Of a DNA stretch of 64,000 nucleotides, positions 1 to 9,555 are shown one piece after another. The position numbers and the translations under genes are program-made. The notes under the pieces were generated by a model, which saw nothing but the letters and a program-made list of their open reading frames with translations, was not told the origin of the DNA and made no database searches. Position 1 is the first letter of the stretch; each line of letters begins with the position of its first letter. This stretch comes from Capronia americana (lineage: Eukaryota > Ascomycota > Eurotiomycetes > Chaetothyriales > Herpotrichiellaceae): NCBI GenBank assembly GCA_016110215.1, contig JADWQD010000008.1, positions 1,736,001 to 1,800,000 on the forward strand, read 5' to 3'.

Positions 1-498
1 CGTCGATGATCCTTTATTGCTCCCTTCACCGTTGTGCTCGCCCCAATCTTCCCAGGTGACATGACCATCTCCTGGTTGCCCGGCATGACCGCCGTCATTG
101 CCGGGTCGGTCACCGTTGTTTCCTCCGTGACCTCCAATGTGATCATTACCGGCTCCCGAACCCCCATTGTGATCACCTTTGTTCCCTGATGGGCCACCAG
201 GTTGACCATTGCCTGGATGGCCTTTGCCATCTGAGGATCCTCCGTTTTGACTGCCTCCGGGTTGACCCCAGTGACTGTCACCAGAGCCATTCTGGCCGCC
301 ATGGTCTCCGTGCCAGTCGTTCCAGTCTCCTCCGTGCGGGAGGGCAGGATCCCAGCTTTGGCCCTTGTCATTACAGAAATCGGTAGGGTAAGGACAGACT
401 GTGACAGTTCGTGTTTGTTTGACCCTCACGGTCACGTCGGCATTGGTGAAAGCATTAGCGACGGCGAGCGAAGCCAGAAGAGCCACGGGAGTTAACAT
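1..498 (-). CDS. Secreted Gly/His/Asp/Asn-rich low-complexity protein (3' end cut by window edge)
   Basis: The minus-strand frame is open from an ATG at 498 to the window edge, giving 166 codons without a stop, so the C-terminus is missing. The first residues, MLTPVALLASLAVANA, form a typical signal peptide. A short mature N-region follows with two Cys (TVTVCPYPTDFC), a pattern common near the start of fungal cell-wall or secreted proteins. From about residue 50 the chain is nearly all G, H, D, N, Q, S and P, with irregular repeats such as GGHGGNNGD and GNDGGHAGQPGDGH. No catalytic domain is visible. A cell-wall, matrix or metal-binding role (His/Asp-rich) is inference only. No intron is needed in the visible part. 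Whether a GPI signal follows cannot be seen. Confidence 0.72.
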   Translation of the reverse strand, partial: MLTPVALLASLAVANAFTNADVTVRVKQTRTVTVCPYPTDFCNDKGQSWDPALPHGGDWNDWHGDHGGQNGSGDSHWGQPGGSQNGGSSDGKGHPGNGQPGGPSGNKGDHNGGSGAGNDHIGGHGGNNGDRPGNDGGHAGQPGDGHVTWEDWGEHNGEGSNKGSST

Positions 499-1706
499 GT
501 TTGCAAAAGAGCGACTAGAAAGTTTCAAAGAGTGGACGGCACAAAGTGCCAAAATGCCGAAGCGACGACGCAGAACAAGTGAATGGATAGCAAAGAATGA
601 ACAATAACAAGGAGAGTTCTCAGGATGAGGAAGAGAGGAGAGTACTCACTCGCTTGGAACACCTACATACGTATATTGTTCTCGGATACTCCTAAGCCCG
701 CGCCGCACGCACGCCTTCATCCCAAGGCTTGCGCAAAAAGCCTCAAAGGCTTCATCGGAGACGCTGCGACGTCCATATCAACCTCGTCAGGCCGAAAACG
801 GTATGGCGGTCAACCCAAAGAGACATCTTGTCGCTGACACGTGCGTCTGGGCTCGGCGGCCTGGGCCTTTGTGGGGCTCCTGGAGGCAGGGGTGTCTAAG
901 AAGAGAAATTTGACCAAGCACAAGGCCGAGCTGAGTTCCAGGGATACGAACTGTATACTCAAGCCTCATACTGGATACAGCTAGCTGCCGAGATAGCGCT
1001 GCATCGGACAACCGAAAGGGTCACAGGGCTGCCAAGAGGCCCCCGATAGAGCAACAATGTGGCGTTCGGCCCCTGAAGCGCGCTTTGCGGTGGCAACTGG
1101 TGGCTGAGCTCACTGATCCCTGACTTGTCGTGCCTGTTCCATCTGGCTGCCTTACCGCGAAGAAACTTCCACTACATCATGCACTATCGATGTGGACGGC
1201 GAGGCTGACAGTTGTGACACTGGCCCATGGCTCAGCCAGCCCTTCGGCCTTAGTAGAGGGTGCTCCGGCTTCGCCGACAAGCGAAGGAGCAGAGCAAACA
1301 CTGTTCGGTGGGGTTAAGGCTCCGTGCTCGCCTGATATCGTCTCGATCAAGGCTACGCTGCCTGTCACAGGATCCGGTCTTCGGCGGCACGGCGAAGCCC
1401 CTGGTGGGCGGGCACAACGACGAAGTCGAAGCATCATTTGTGCTAGACTTTGCGCAATATTTAAGAACCGTGGAGTGTGTGGATTTCGGTGGTGCCGGAT
1501 TCTGGCGAGCCCAGCTTCCAGGTACTCGCCGAGATTCGCTTCGGTCAGGGTGCATCGGAGTGCGGAACGGAAAAGGCCCAGGTCTGTCATACATTAATGT
1601 GGCAGTTCCCCATGGACTGGACCCATCTAAGGCGATGCGCTGTTCCGAAGACTGGCTAATGATACTGTATGGAGAAGCATCCCTTAGGAACCCCTCGATA
1701 TCAACA
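499..1706. other. Intergenic, no supported gene
   Basis: This is the upstream region of the secreted-protein gene and the downstream region of the gene ending at 1707. Several overlapping open frames of up to 240 codons occur on both strands around 1130-1970. They have no recognisable domain, no splice-consistent continuation and overlap one another, so I read them as chance frames. Confidence 0.5.
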
Positions 1707-3509
1707 CTATATATGTACAACTTGTCTCCTATATCGTGCCGAGCCAAGCAAGTTAGATGGCGCCGCGAATTCGTTCGAAATAATTGCAGGTCCAAAGAGC
1801 GATGCAAAATGGGCGGCAGTTTCCCACACACTCGAGGATATGACCATGCAGTACAGCAAGAACAACAGACAGATCTCTGTGGAGGAGAATCTTGAGACGG
1901 CCAAAGGGTGAAGCATGACTCTCGGCGAGACAACTGAGTTGAGGGATTCCTCAGGATGGAAAACCTCGGCACTGGGTCGCGTGGCTGTTGTAGTTGTCGG
2001 AGTTTCGTCGCTGGGTTCTAGTGAGTTGTGGTCTGGTAAACCTTGTTCTACTTCGAGCTGGTCGTTCTTCACCTTCAATTCACTCTGCAAGGTTTGCACG
2101 AGCTCTCTAAGCTCTTGAATCTCGTTCATGGCCAAATCGACTCTCTTCTGAAGCACAAGCATTGGTGACTTCGCAGAGTAGGGAGCTTCCGGTGGAGGCG
2201 TGCATGGCGAAAGAGTAGCTCGTCGGCACGGGGAGTCTGGAATATCCGCTCGGAGCTTGAGTGGCGAAAGAGGATGTCTGCGTGCAATGGGAGACTTGCT
2301 GCTAAATTCCGGCCGCATTCGCCATATGGAAAAAGGCGTAGGCGGTCCTGAAGCACTCAGAATGTCAAGGGGCGATGTCGGCGAGAGCGCCAGGGTTCTG
2401 ATTTGACGGGGACCTAGTGGTGTTCCACAATGAGCGACGCTGCTGTTCAGCGGGGTTTCGTACTCCCCATCACATTTCCATTTGATCGACCCAAATGTCG
2501 CGCGAAGGACTTTCATGAGAACTTCTTCAGTACCGGCAGCGGTGTCGATCGACAGTGTCAATGAAGGCATTGGAGATATAGGGGGTGTGGTGCTATTCTT
2601 CAAGAGTTGCCTTAACGCAATCTTAATGACCGGAAGAAGGTATGTCGAGCCCCAATCCTCGATTGCTTCGATCCAGCCTTGAAATTCCCTGAACCCATCG
2701 GTCTCTTCGAGATTGAATCGCGAGAGTTCCGACATACAATAGCGCCCTTCTGCATCGACGCTGTGATAGTTGATGAGAGCAGCTGAGTTGTCGATAATGC
2801 AAGAGAATGATATTGGTCTTTCGAACACTGGGCGGGAGCCACCGCACCTTCGGAACAAAAGTTGCTGTGCTCGGACGCAATGAGCGCCAGCGATTGCGCA
2901 CTGGTTTTTGGCGGATTGCACTGCATCTTCGGACGAAGTATCCATTCGCTCAAAGACCAGGAAGGGACAATAGGTTGTTGTGCCGGGAGAAACGGAGCCT
3001 GATTCAAAGTCGACGATCGTTCCTGAGGCTGCTGTGCAATGCGGCAAAACAGATAGTTCTCTTTCGTTGAATGCACTTGTGCTGAACCCAGTCAGGAGAT
3101 TAGGGCGAGGGACAGGCAACTCAAAGAGGCTCTCTTGAGCTTTGACTGCTCGCGGTGGCAGTGCCTCTCGATTCAGCTTCGGCGCCTGGCATCGGTGTAG
3201 GCCACGATTGAGTCCAACCGGTGGGAGGGCATCGGGAGGAAAGACAATTGACGAGCCGAACCCTCTGCCATCTGCTAGGTTCCTGCGCCATTGTCTTTCT
3301 TGACGGTCGAATCGGTCTATCCTCTGTAGACACGGCTTGAGTCTGTCGGAAAACTGGCGAGACAGTTCGGATAGCTGGATACCCTCGGTAAGGATGATCC
3401 GAAACGCACTGAGGACAACTGTTCGAAAGTCGGACCACTGAAGGTGACTGCCGTCAAGAGCTCTCAAGAGGGTCACTGTGGTGTCGGGAAGTGGGCTTGA
3501 GGTCTCCAT
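1707..3509 (-). CDS. DUF7924-like (PD-(D/E)XK-related?) fungal protein with coiled coil and C-terminal TM segment
   Basis: Single exon, 600 aa. The frame extends upstream to 3599 without ATG, so I chose the first ATG at 3509 (METSSPLPD). The middle of the protein (about residues 195-310) has the layout of the fungal DUF7924-type domain: a strand TTYCPFLVFER, a helix QSAKNQCAIAGAHCVRAQ, then a strand-rich part and a helix ending IKIALRQLL. In related proteins the strand usually ends in an E-x-K-like motif; here it reads FERMD, so nuclease chemistry is doubtful. The C-terminal third is Pro/Ser-rich with many SP sites. A coiled coil spans about 450-490 (LQKRVDLAMNEIQELRELV). A hydrophobic stretch at about 546-562 (ICLLFLLYCMVISSS) may be a membrane anchor. 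Family assignment is from memory of the pattern and moderate at best; the existence of the gene is well supported by ORF length. Confidence 0.6.
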   Translation of the reverse strand: METSSPLPDTTVTLLRALDGSHLQWSDFRTVVLSAFRIILTEGIQLSELSRQFSDRLKPCLQRIDRFDRQERQWRRNLADGRGFGSSIVFPPDALPPVGLNRGLHRCQAPKLNREALPPRAVKAQESLFELPVPRPNLLTGFSTSAFNERELSVLPHCTAASGTIVDFESGSVSPGTTTYCPFLVFERMDTSSEDAVQSAKNQCAIAGAHCVRAQQLLFRRCGGSRPVFERPISFSCIIDNSAALINYHSVDAEGRYCMSELSRFNLEETDGFREFQGWIEAIEDWGSTYLLPVIKIALRQLLKNSTTPPISPMPSLTLSIDTAAGTEEVLMKVLRATFGSIKWKCDGEYETPLNSSVAHCGTPLGPRQIRTLALSPTSPLDILSASGPPTPFSIWRMRPEFSSKSPIARRHPLSPLKLRADIPDSPCRRATLSPCTPPPEAPYSAKSPMLVLQKRVDLAMNEIQELRELVQTLQSELKVKNDQLEVEQGLPDHNSLEPSDETPTTTTATRPSAEVFHPEESLNSVVSPRVMLHPLAVSRFSSTEICLLFLLYCMVISSSVWETAAHFASLFGPAIISNEFAAPSNLLGSARYRRQVVHI

Positions 3510-4725
3510 GTCTGGGTAAGGGCAAAGGGGCTCGGTTCTGGCGAACGAGACCGAGTCGTGATGGGTGAAATGACGCCGTCCTGTAACGCAAGTCCACACG
3601 GTCTGGCAGCAGTCAACCCAGTAGGATGGAACTCAGACAGTGTGAGCCTGGAGAAATGAGAAACATCGCAGGAGATTTCCTGGAGTAATATGTCCACTGC
3701 ACGTGTCTAGCGGCTCATGTTGTGATGGCACGTTGGCGGCTATGCAAGGAACACACCCAAGCTAAGGTACCGTACCAGCTCTCAAACAGTGCTAAGAGAC
3801 AGTCGATGCCCCTGTAGTCTCCTGCATTGTTGCCTACCGTGGGCTTTCGACGACTCGGAGTCTTTGCGCGTTGAGAAATTCGTGCCAAGAGACGGGACAC
3901 CAGAGCGCGGCATGAAAGCCTCGTGCTTGAGGTGCACTGCCATGACGGCCACTGAGCGCGTAGACGGCCTGTCAGATCATTAGGAGTCTCGCGCCAACTT
4001 TGATTCAAAGGGTCATGCAAAGGCCGGCAACAAGACGCGGGCGCCTGACAACAGAAGCTCGATGAGCGGTCCTGAAACGTGCATGCGGTGGTGGGCGGCT
4101 AGGAAAGGGGCAAGCGGTTAGAGACTCTTGAAACGTAGCGGGGAGGACAATCTACAGCGGAAGAAAAGAAGAGTAGCAAGGACGTGTTTGAGGGAGTTTG
4201 GCAGAAGCTGAACTCATCGACGGGAGAAAAGATCAGACTACGAGTATTTGCAGGCTGATGAGTCGAAGATCTCACACGAAAAGCAAGAGCGCAGTTGAGG
4301 AAAGGCGAATTAATACAGCCAATTGAAGGACGACAGCCAAGAGTCGACAATTGGAATCTTTGCCGACAGAGGCTAATCCCGAAACAGCGCTTGGGCCTAC
4401 TAGTCACCGACTAGTGGCTCATCAGCAATCTTACCTAATCGTCTCACCCAACACATGAAAAGCTAACACCCTCTCTAGGCTATGTACGACGATGATGACA
4501 TTGCCATTCGGGAACTACTTTCTCGCTCCCGCAGTGAGCGACATTGACTGTGGCCTCCAGCACGCGGCCGAACACTGACACGATCTCGTGATGACATGTC
4601 AATCATCCCAAATGGATGTGGCGAAGATCCACTGCCTCTGCCCATCAGGCCAAGCGAATTCGTGTCAGCCTCAGGACTTTGTGTCCACGGGCGACAAAGG
4701 CGCCCGCAATGTCCGCGCGTAGGCC
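3510..4725. other. Intergenic, divergent promoter region
   Basis: About 1.3 kb separates the minus-strand gene starting at 3509 from the plus-strand monooxygenase at 4834. Only short unconvincing ORFs occur here. I see no RNA gene or repeat. Confidence 0.5.
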
Positions 4726-4728
4726 AAA

Positions 4729-4735
4729 TATAAAA
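4729..4735 (+). promoter_or_regulatory. TATA box of the FAD monooxygenase gene
   Basis: TATAAAA lies in the context CCAAATATAAAAGG, about 99 nt before the ATG at 4834. This is a plausible TATA element for an inducible gene. The transcription start is not known. Confidence 0.5.
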
Positions 4736-4833
4736 GGTCATCTCTCTGGGAGAATCTCTGCCTGCGAACATGACAGAAATACTCAAAGAGACGGTCACTT
4801 CATTCCTCCGTTCAGAGTTCAAATCGAGGCACC

Positions 4834-6177
4834 ATGGGAGATGCAGCAGAGATCAGAAAGCCCCTGAAGATAGCAATCATTGGAGGAGGAATCGGCGGGC
4901 TAAGCCTTCTCTTAGGTATACTGAAGCACGGTGACCCACGGGTGATACAGCCGCACCTGTACGAAGCTGCCCATGCCTTTTCCGAGATTGGTGCCGGTGT
5001 AGGCTTCCTGCCCAACGCGGTGCGAGCGATGTATTCGGTGGATCCGAGACTCCACGAAGCATATGGTCGAATCGCAGACGAAGCCCCCCAAGCAGATGTC
5101 AACGGCCAGAAGAAATATGTGTTCAGCAAGGTCGTCATGGGTATGGATGGAAGAGGAGGCAATACGTCCAAGGCATTTGACCAAATCAGCACCATATACA
5201 ATGACAACAAGCTGCGAAACGTTCACAGAGCGGTGTTCCTGGATGAGATGGTCAAGCTCTTGCCTGGCGGCTTCGAGGGTGGCCTAGTCAGCTTCAAGAA
5301 GAGATGTACGGACATCAAGGTACAGGGTGATGGAGTGACAGTAGTCTTCGCGGACGGCACCACAGAAACCGTTGACGCCGCGATCGGCTGCGATGGCGTC
5401 AAGTCGGTAGTCCGAAACATCCTCCACGAAGGGCAGGAGAAATACGAGCCACGTTTCACCGGAAAATACGCCTATCGAGGCCTCGTTCCGGTCGAAGATG
5501 CCATCGAGGCGCTGGGAGAAGCCGCTACCTTGGATCACATCTTGACACTAGGATATGGCGGCCACCTCGTCACATTCCTTATCAACCAAGGGAAAACGCT
5601 CAACGTCGTCGCATTCCAAGGTCGATCGGACTGGGATCACGGCAGTAATTGGGTCGTTCCAGCCACGGTGGGAGACGCCCTGGAGGATTTCAAGGACTGG
5701 AGTGAGCCGATCAAAAAGCTCCTTTCTCTGCTCCAAAAACCCGACAAATGGGGGTTGTTCGATCTTCCGCCCCTAAAGACCTATACCAAGGACGGCCGAA
5801 TATGCCTACTAGGTGATTGTGCACATGCGTCAACTCCTCACCAGGGCGCAGGAGCGGGTATGGCTATCGAAGACGCTGCAGTCCTCAGTCGGCTGCTCGG
5901 AGAGATTAAGACACCTGACCCCACACAGCTCACAAGAGCCTTCGTCGCATATGACACTGTGCGGAGAGAACGAACGCAAAAGGTCGTGAGCACGAGTAGG
6001 AGCCGAGGTATGCTCTATGATTTTGAACTTCCTGGCGTGGGCGACGATCTTGAGAAGATACGAGACACGTTATCAACCCAATGGGACTGGATATGGGATT
6101 TGGATATCGATGCGCATTGTCAGGAGGCTATCAGGATCATGCATCAGCCCCATATCGCTGTGGGTGGCTCTCCATAA
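4834..6177 (+). CDS. FAD-dependent monooxygenase, salicylate hydroxylase-like
   Basis: Single exon, 447 aa, the usual size for class A flavoprotein aromatic hydroxylases. The ATG at 4834 sits in a good context (GCACCATGG). Three family signatures are visible: the dinucleotide-binding GGGIGG at residues 17-22, the DG motif (GCDGVKS, D187-G188), and the GD motif binding FAD ribose/pyrophosphate (LLGDCAHASTPHQGAGAG, G327-D328). The segment YEAAHAFSEIGAGVGFLPNA is typical of the salicylate 1-monooxygenase branch, which uses NAD(P)H and O2 to hydroxylate, sometimes with decarboxylation, an aromatic acid. No signal peptide or TM segment is seen, so it is probably cytosolic. It is not in an obvious secondary-metabolite cluster: neighbours are unrelated. 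The exact substrate cannot be read from sequence. Confidence 0.88.
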   Translation: MGDAAEIRKPLKIAIIGGGIGGLSLLLGILKHGDPRVIQPHLYEAAHAFSEIGAGVGFLPNAVRAMYSVDPRLHEAYGRIADEAPQADVNGQKKYVFSKVVMGMDGRGGNTSKAFDQISTIYNDNKLRNVHRAVFLDEMVKLLPGGFEGGLVSFKKRCTDIKVQGDGVTVVFADGTTETVDAAIGCDGVKSVVRNILHEGQEKYEPRFTGKYAYRGLVPVEDAIEALGEAATLDHILTLGYGGHLVTFLINQGKTLNVVAFQGRSDWDHGSNWVVPATVGDALEDFKDWSEPIKKLLSLLQKPDKWGLFDLPPLKTYTKDGRICLLGDCAHASTPHQGAGAGMAIEDAAVLSRLLGEIKTPDPTQLTRAFVAYDTVRRERTQKVVSTSRSRGMLYDFELPGVGDDLEKIRDTLSTQWDWIWDLDIDAHCQEAIRIMHQPHIAVGGSP

Positions 6178-6247
6178 TCCCGTCGGCAGGGTCTCATGCG
6201 GACTGTAACTGCGCCATATTCCTGCTTCGCGTTCTTCTCGGCCTCAT

Positions 6248-6942
6248 CTACTTCTTTCCGCTGCCCAAGTTCTCTTGAACCGTACCTCCAACTGCGCCCT
6301 TATCTGTGAACTGCTTGCCGATAGCGCCCTGCGACGAGAATGGACCGCCGACTGCCTCACCAACACTGCCGATTGATCCTTCAGCTACATTCGTCGTCAG
6401 CATTCAAGCGCTCACGGGACTTATCCTAACTCACGTTGGAACTGCTTGCCAACAGCACCGTCCTTGTCGAAGATGGGTTTCTTGTCTCCTTGAATTTGTT
6501 CGGCAGCTGACAACGGTAAGTGCGGTGTTCATAGTGGCCAGAAGGGCGAACTCGTCATACCGGATTGTGCGGTGCTACCTGCAATCACACGATGTTAGTG
6601 GCAGCATCCAGACGCGGTGAGATATCCGAAGCCGATCACGTACCAACCGATCCCTTATCTGTGAATTCCTTTCCCACCGCACCTACGACCCTCTGTTAGC
6701 TTGTACGGCATGGCCTTCCTTGAGAGCCGCTCACCTTTGCTGCTGAAAAGGCCGCCAACCTTCTCCCCGACCTGACCAACATTGCCTTCCGGCTGGAACT
6801 GAGAGCCTACAGAGCCCTTGTTCGCATCGAGCGAGGATTTGTCTTGGTCGGCCATTCTAGCGAGGTATGCGGAGAAAGGTCGTGAGGTCTGTGACGTGAT
6901 CAATCGTTGAGCCTGCTTTGTCTGACGGGTAAGACGGTTCAT
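6248..6942 (-). CDS. Small internally duplicated Gly-rich protein, five exons, possible mitochondrial presequence
   Basis: The spliced model is 6735-6942, 6644-6682, 6561-6578, 6435-6506 and 6248-6384 (complement), 157 aa. All four introns are 50-65 nt with GT..AG ends and the phases close exactly. The protein contains two copies of a unit of roughly 60 residues. Copy 1 has KGSVGSQFQPEGNVGQVGEK then GLFSSKGAVGKEFTDKGSVG. Copy 2 has DGAVGKQFQPEGSIGSVGEA then GPFSSQGAIGKQFTDKGAVG. The start at 6942 gives an Arg/Ser/Thr-rich, acid-free leader ending RPFSAYLAR, which looks like a mitochondrial targeting peptide. An alternative ATG at 6855 (MADQDKSS) would give a 128-aa cytosolic form. The hydrophilic Gly/Lys/Asp repeats recall LEA-like or stress proteins of fungi, but no biochemical function is known to me. 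The third exon is only 18 nt. Confidence 0.78.
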
Positions 6943-8067
6943 TATTGATTTAGAATGGGCTTGAAGCTTGCTTTGGGAAAGGATGAAGCGATGTTTGAAA
7001 CTGAGCAGACTTTTAAGTGACACACCTGTTGAATTAAAGGTCAGTTTCAATTTACTGCACGACATCGCATCAAGGATCCAGCTTCCGCAGCATCATGGTG
7101 ACGTCAACAGTGCAGGCTGGCACGAGCGCCGCGGGGGTATACCTTTTCTGTTTTGTGGCACCTCTTATTGCGAATATTGAGAATCTAGGTTGTGGCTTTC
7201 GTCAGTTGGATACTGATTGATCGAGGTAGGAGTAGAAAGGAGATTGAATTCAAAGTCAATTGTACTGGTAGTCGCTCCAAGAAGCGATTCTACGTCACTT
7301 CTTACCTGGCGAGCGTCTGGAACGCGGAGAACCATTTAGAGGGTTTGACTATCCGAGCACGCCACGCACGCCATGCCTGCAATGTCCAAAAGACGATCTG
7401 CCTTCCTTAGAGCAGTCGTTTCATTACAGGTAAACCATTGGTCTTGCTCGTCGCGTCGCCGAAGACAGATCTTGCGATGACGTACAGGGCGCGTATCAGA
7501 TGCGGGGATGCAATTACGACAAACAGTCCAAATATGCCCAGAAAATCCTCATCTTCTTCTAACTGAATGGCGTTATCTATCGTCCTGAATCATCCCTGGG
7601 AATGCTCTAGATTATAGGCATGTAGTGAATGTGGTTTTATGAAAGTTGCGGCTTTCCTTCAGGTTGTCGGCGGGGAATACCTAGGTATTGATGGCTGTGA
7701 CTGCACGACTCATTGTGGAAAGTAGGGCCAGCCTTCATGCAGGCACGACGGATGCCTGCATGTCGACTCGCCTGTGTTTCTTGCCTCCTCCTTTTTCAGT
7801 TCTTCAACTGCTCCCACTGCATCGCAAAGGTTTCACTCGACCGTGTGAAGGGTTTGGACTTTCGTTGGATTTTTGGATCTCGCTTAGAACGCTCCATTGT
7901 TAACTTTGCTTCCTGGCCCTCGAGAGTGAATTGCTTCCGGTCGACATGTTACTTGAGCTCTCCAGATTCAGTATTTCGATCCGTATCTTCAAATGATGCG
8001 CTTGCAAGAGATCATTGGTTGAAAACAACGTCCGTCAAAGAAGCCTCGAGCTCGTAAGCCCCCCGTC
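6943..8067. other. Intergenic, divergent promoter region
   Basis: Between two divergently transcribed genes. Only short frames without coding character are present, and no repeats or RNA genes were recognised. Confidence 0.45.
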
Positions 8068-9093
8068 ATGGCATCCACACCGTCCTCCACGAGCCGAATC
8101 AACGGCACGGCGATCGAGAATGCCTTTCCGACTCCTCCTACCGGTGACACCGCGCCCGAAAATGCCTTCCGCCTCAAAGGCCGGATGTCTCCAGTTCCTC
8201 ACAGGTTTCTTCCCTTACAACGGGCACAGTCTACTCCACCAGAGCTTACGCACTCAAATCAGTTTAGCATCCTGACGAAAGGATCTCAGGGCCTGTCAGA
8301 TCTGGCAAGTCTGGAACATTCTTGGAGCAGACTGGGCTTGTCTAAGAAGAAAAGCCAATACTACGACAACGCTTTCGCTTATCGTGAACCGAATAACACT
8401 GCGAAAGAACGAGTGGCGAAGGACTCGGTAATCCTGGCCGAAGTCAAGCTGAACTGCTGTGTAAGACGGCAAGTCCGAGCTTCCGAGCGTCACTAACCAC
8501 CAGCGCAGGTCGAGTCTGAAAAAGAATTCCTCATTGATCTGTCCTTCCGTCTTTCTGAAATCTACCAGCGCCCTCCATCCTGCATCATGGCCATGGTGAC
8601 GACGGACGTTCAGATGCTTCTGGGGGGAAACTCGGAACCAGCATATCATCTTACAATTACAGCTCTACCATCCGAAATAGCAGCTACCAAGAATAAGAGA
8701 AGTACACATCTGATCCAGGATTTTGTCCAAGACACTCTTCAAATCCCACCAAAGCGTGGTGTCCTTCGGTTCGATGCGGTGTCGGAGGAGAACCTGGCAA
8801 CGAACGGAGTGACCGCTCTGCAAGAGATCGAGCAGCTTGAAAGGCAGTCATCCGATGAAGATGGTATGTTGCGAGCGTTGAGTCGCCAGAGAAGTCGAAG
8901 GAGCAAGAAGCCCAGTGCGCCAGCTTTCACTGAGCGCTTTCGAGTCGGTCTACCTTCGATCAGATCCACCACTCCTTCGAGCCTACGATTCAATACAGCT
9001 GAGACAACCCAGACCAGGTCAACGGAGGCCATTGGCTTAGGTAAAAAGCGCGTCAAGAAGAGACAGAGCATCTTGGGGTTCTTCAGGAAGTGA
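8068..9093 (+). CDS. MIF-like (macrophage migration inhibitory factor fold) protein with disordered extensions
   Basis: Two exons, 8068-8460 and 8509-9093, separated by a 48-nt intron (GTAAGA..GCAG); 325 aa. The ATG at 8068 is the first in frame. Residues about 95-245 match the fungal MIF/tautomerase-like family: DSVILAEVKLNCCVESEKEF, then a helix with LSEIYQRPPSCIMAMV, then LLGGNSEPAYHLTITALPS, the counterpart of the GGSSEPCA region of animal MIF. The long N-terminal extension is Ser/Thr/Pro-rich. The C-terminal 80 residues are Arg/Ser-rich, ending KKRVKKRQSILGFFRK. Canonical MIF tautomerases need a free N-terminal proline; here the domain is internal and that position is not Pro, so classical tautomerase chemistry is unlikely. 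No signal peptide. Probably nuclear or cytosolic, given the basic tail (inference). Confidence 0.8.
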
Positions 9094-9555
9094 ATATGAT
9101 GGTATTGGAAGACTGGCCTTTGCATTGTAGTCAGCATTGGGATATGTGCGACAGGTGATGAACCATGAGCGTGGCGACTACGAGTTCTGGTATAGGGACA
9201 GGCATCTAGTATAAAAATCACGCATGGAGTGTTGCAACCAGTAATGAGTATCCAGGAAATGAGCGGTCGAATATTCAATTTCTTGGACGCACCCACGCAT
9301 CTCATTCTGTTGTGGTGTAAGCTCGCTCTCATTGCTGCCTCACTTCACCCAAGGTAGTAGTCCCACCTTTTCACAGACACGGCTGCCTCACCGTTGTGCC
9401 GCAACGGGCCTGTAGTAACTGCCTACTGACAAACTTTGAAGAAGACCTCTCCTCACCACTTCAGCTCATCTTTGCAGGCGTATTGCACGCAGAGTCACAC
9501 CAATCTCTCCTCACCTCTTCGATATTATTGCACCAACTCTACTCTTATCAACAAC
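9094..9555. other. Intergenic / 5' UTR
   Basis: Lies between two tandem plus-strand genes. The part just before 9556 is pyrimidine-rich with CAAC steps (ATCAACAACATGG), typical of a fungal leader. An upstream in-frame extension exists from 9436 but has no ATG. Confidence 0.5.

Noticed and set aside
1130..1972. Overlapping ORFs of 155, 240 and 211 codons on both strands
   Set aside because: They overlap each other and the real gene at 1707, have no domain and no splice support; chance open frames in a stop-poor stretch.
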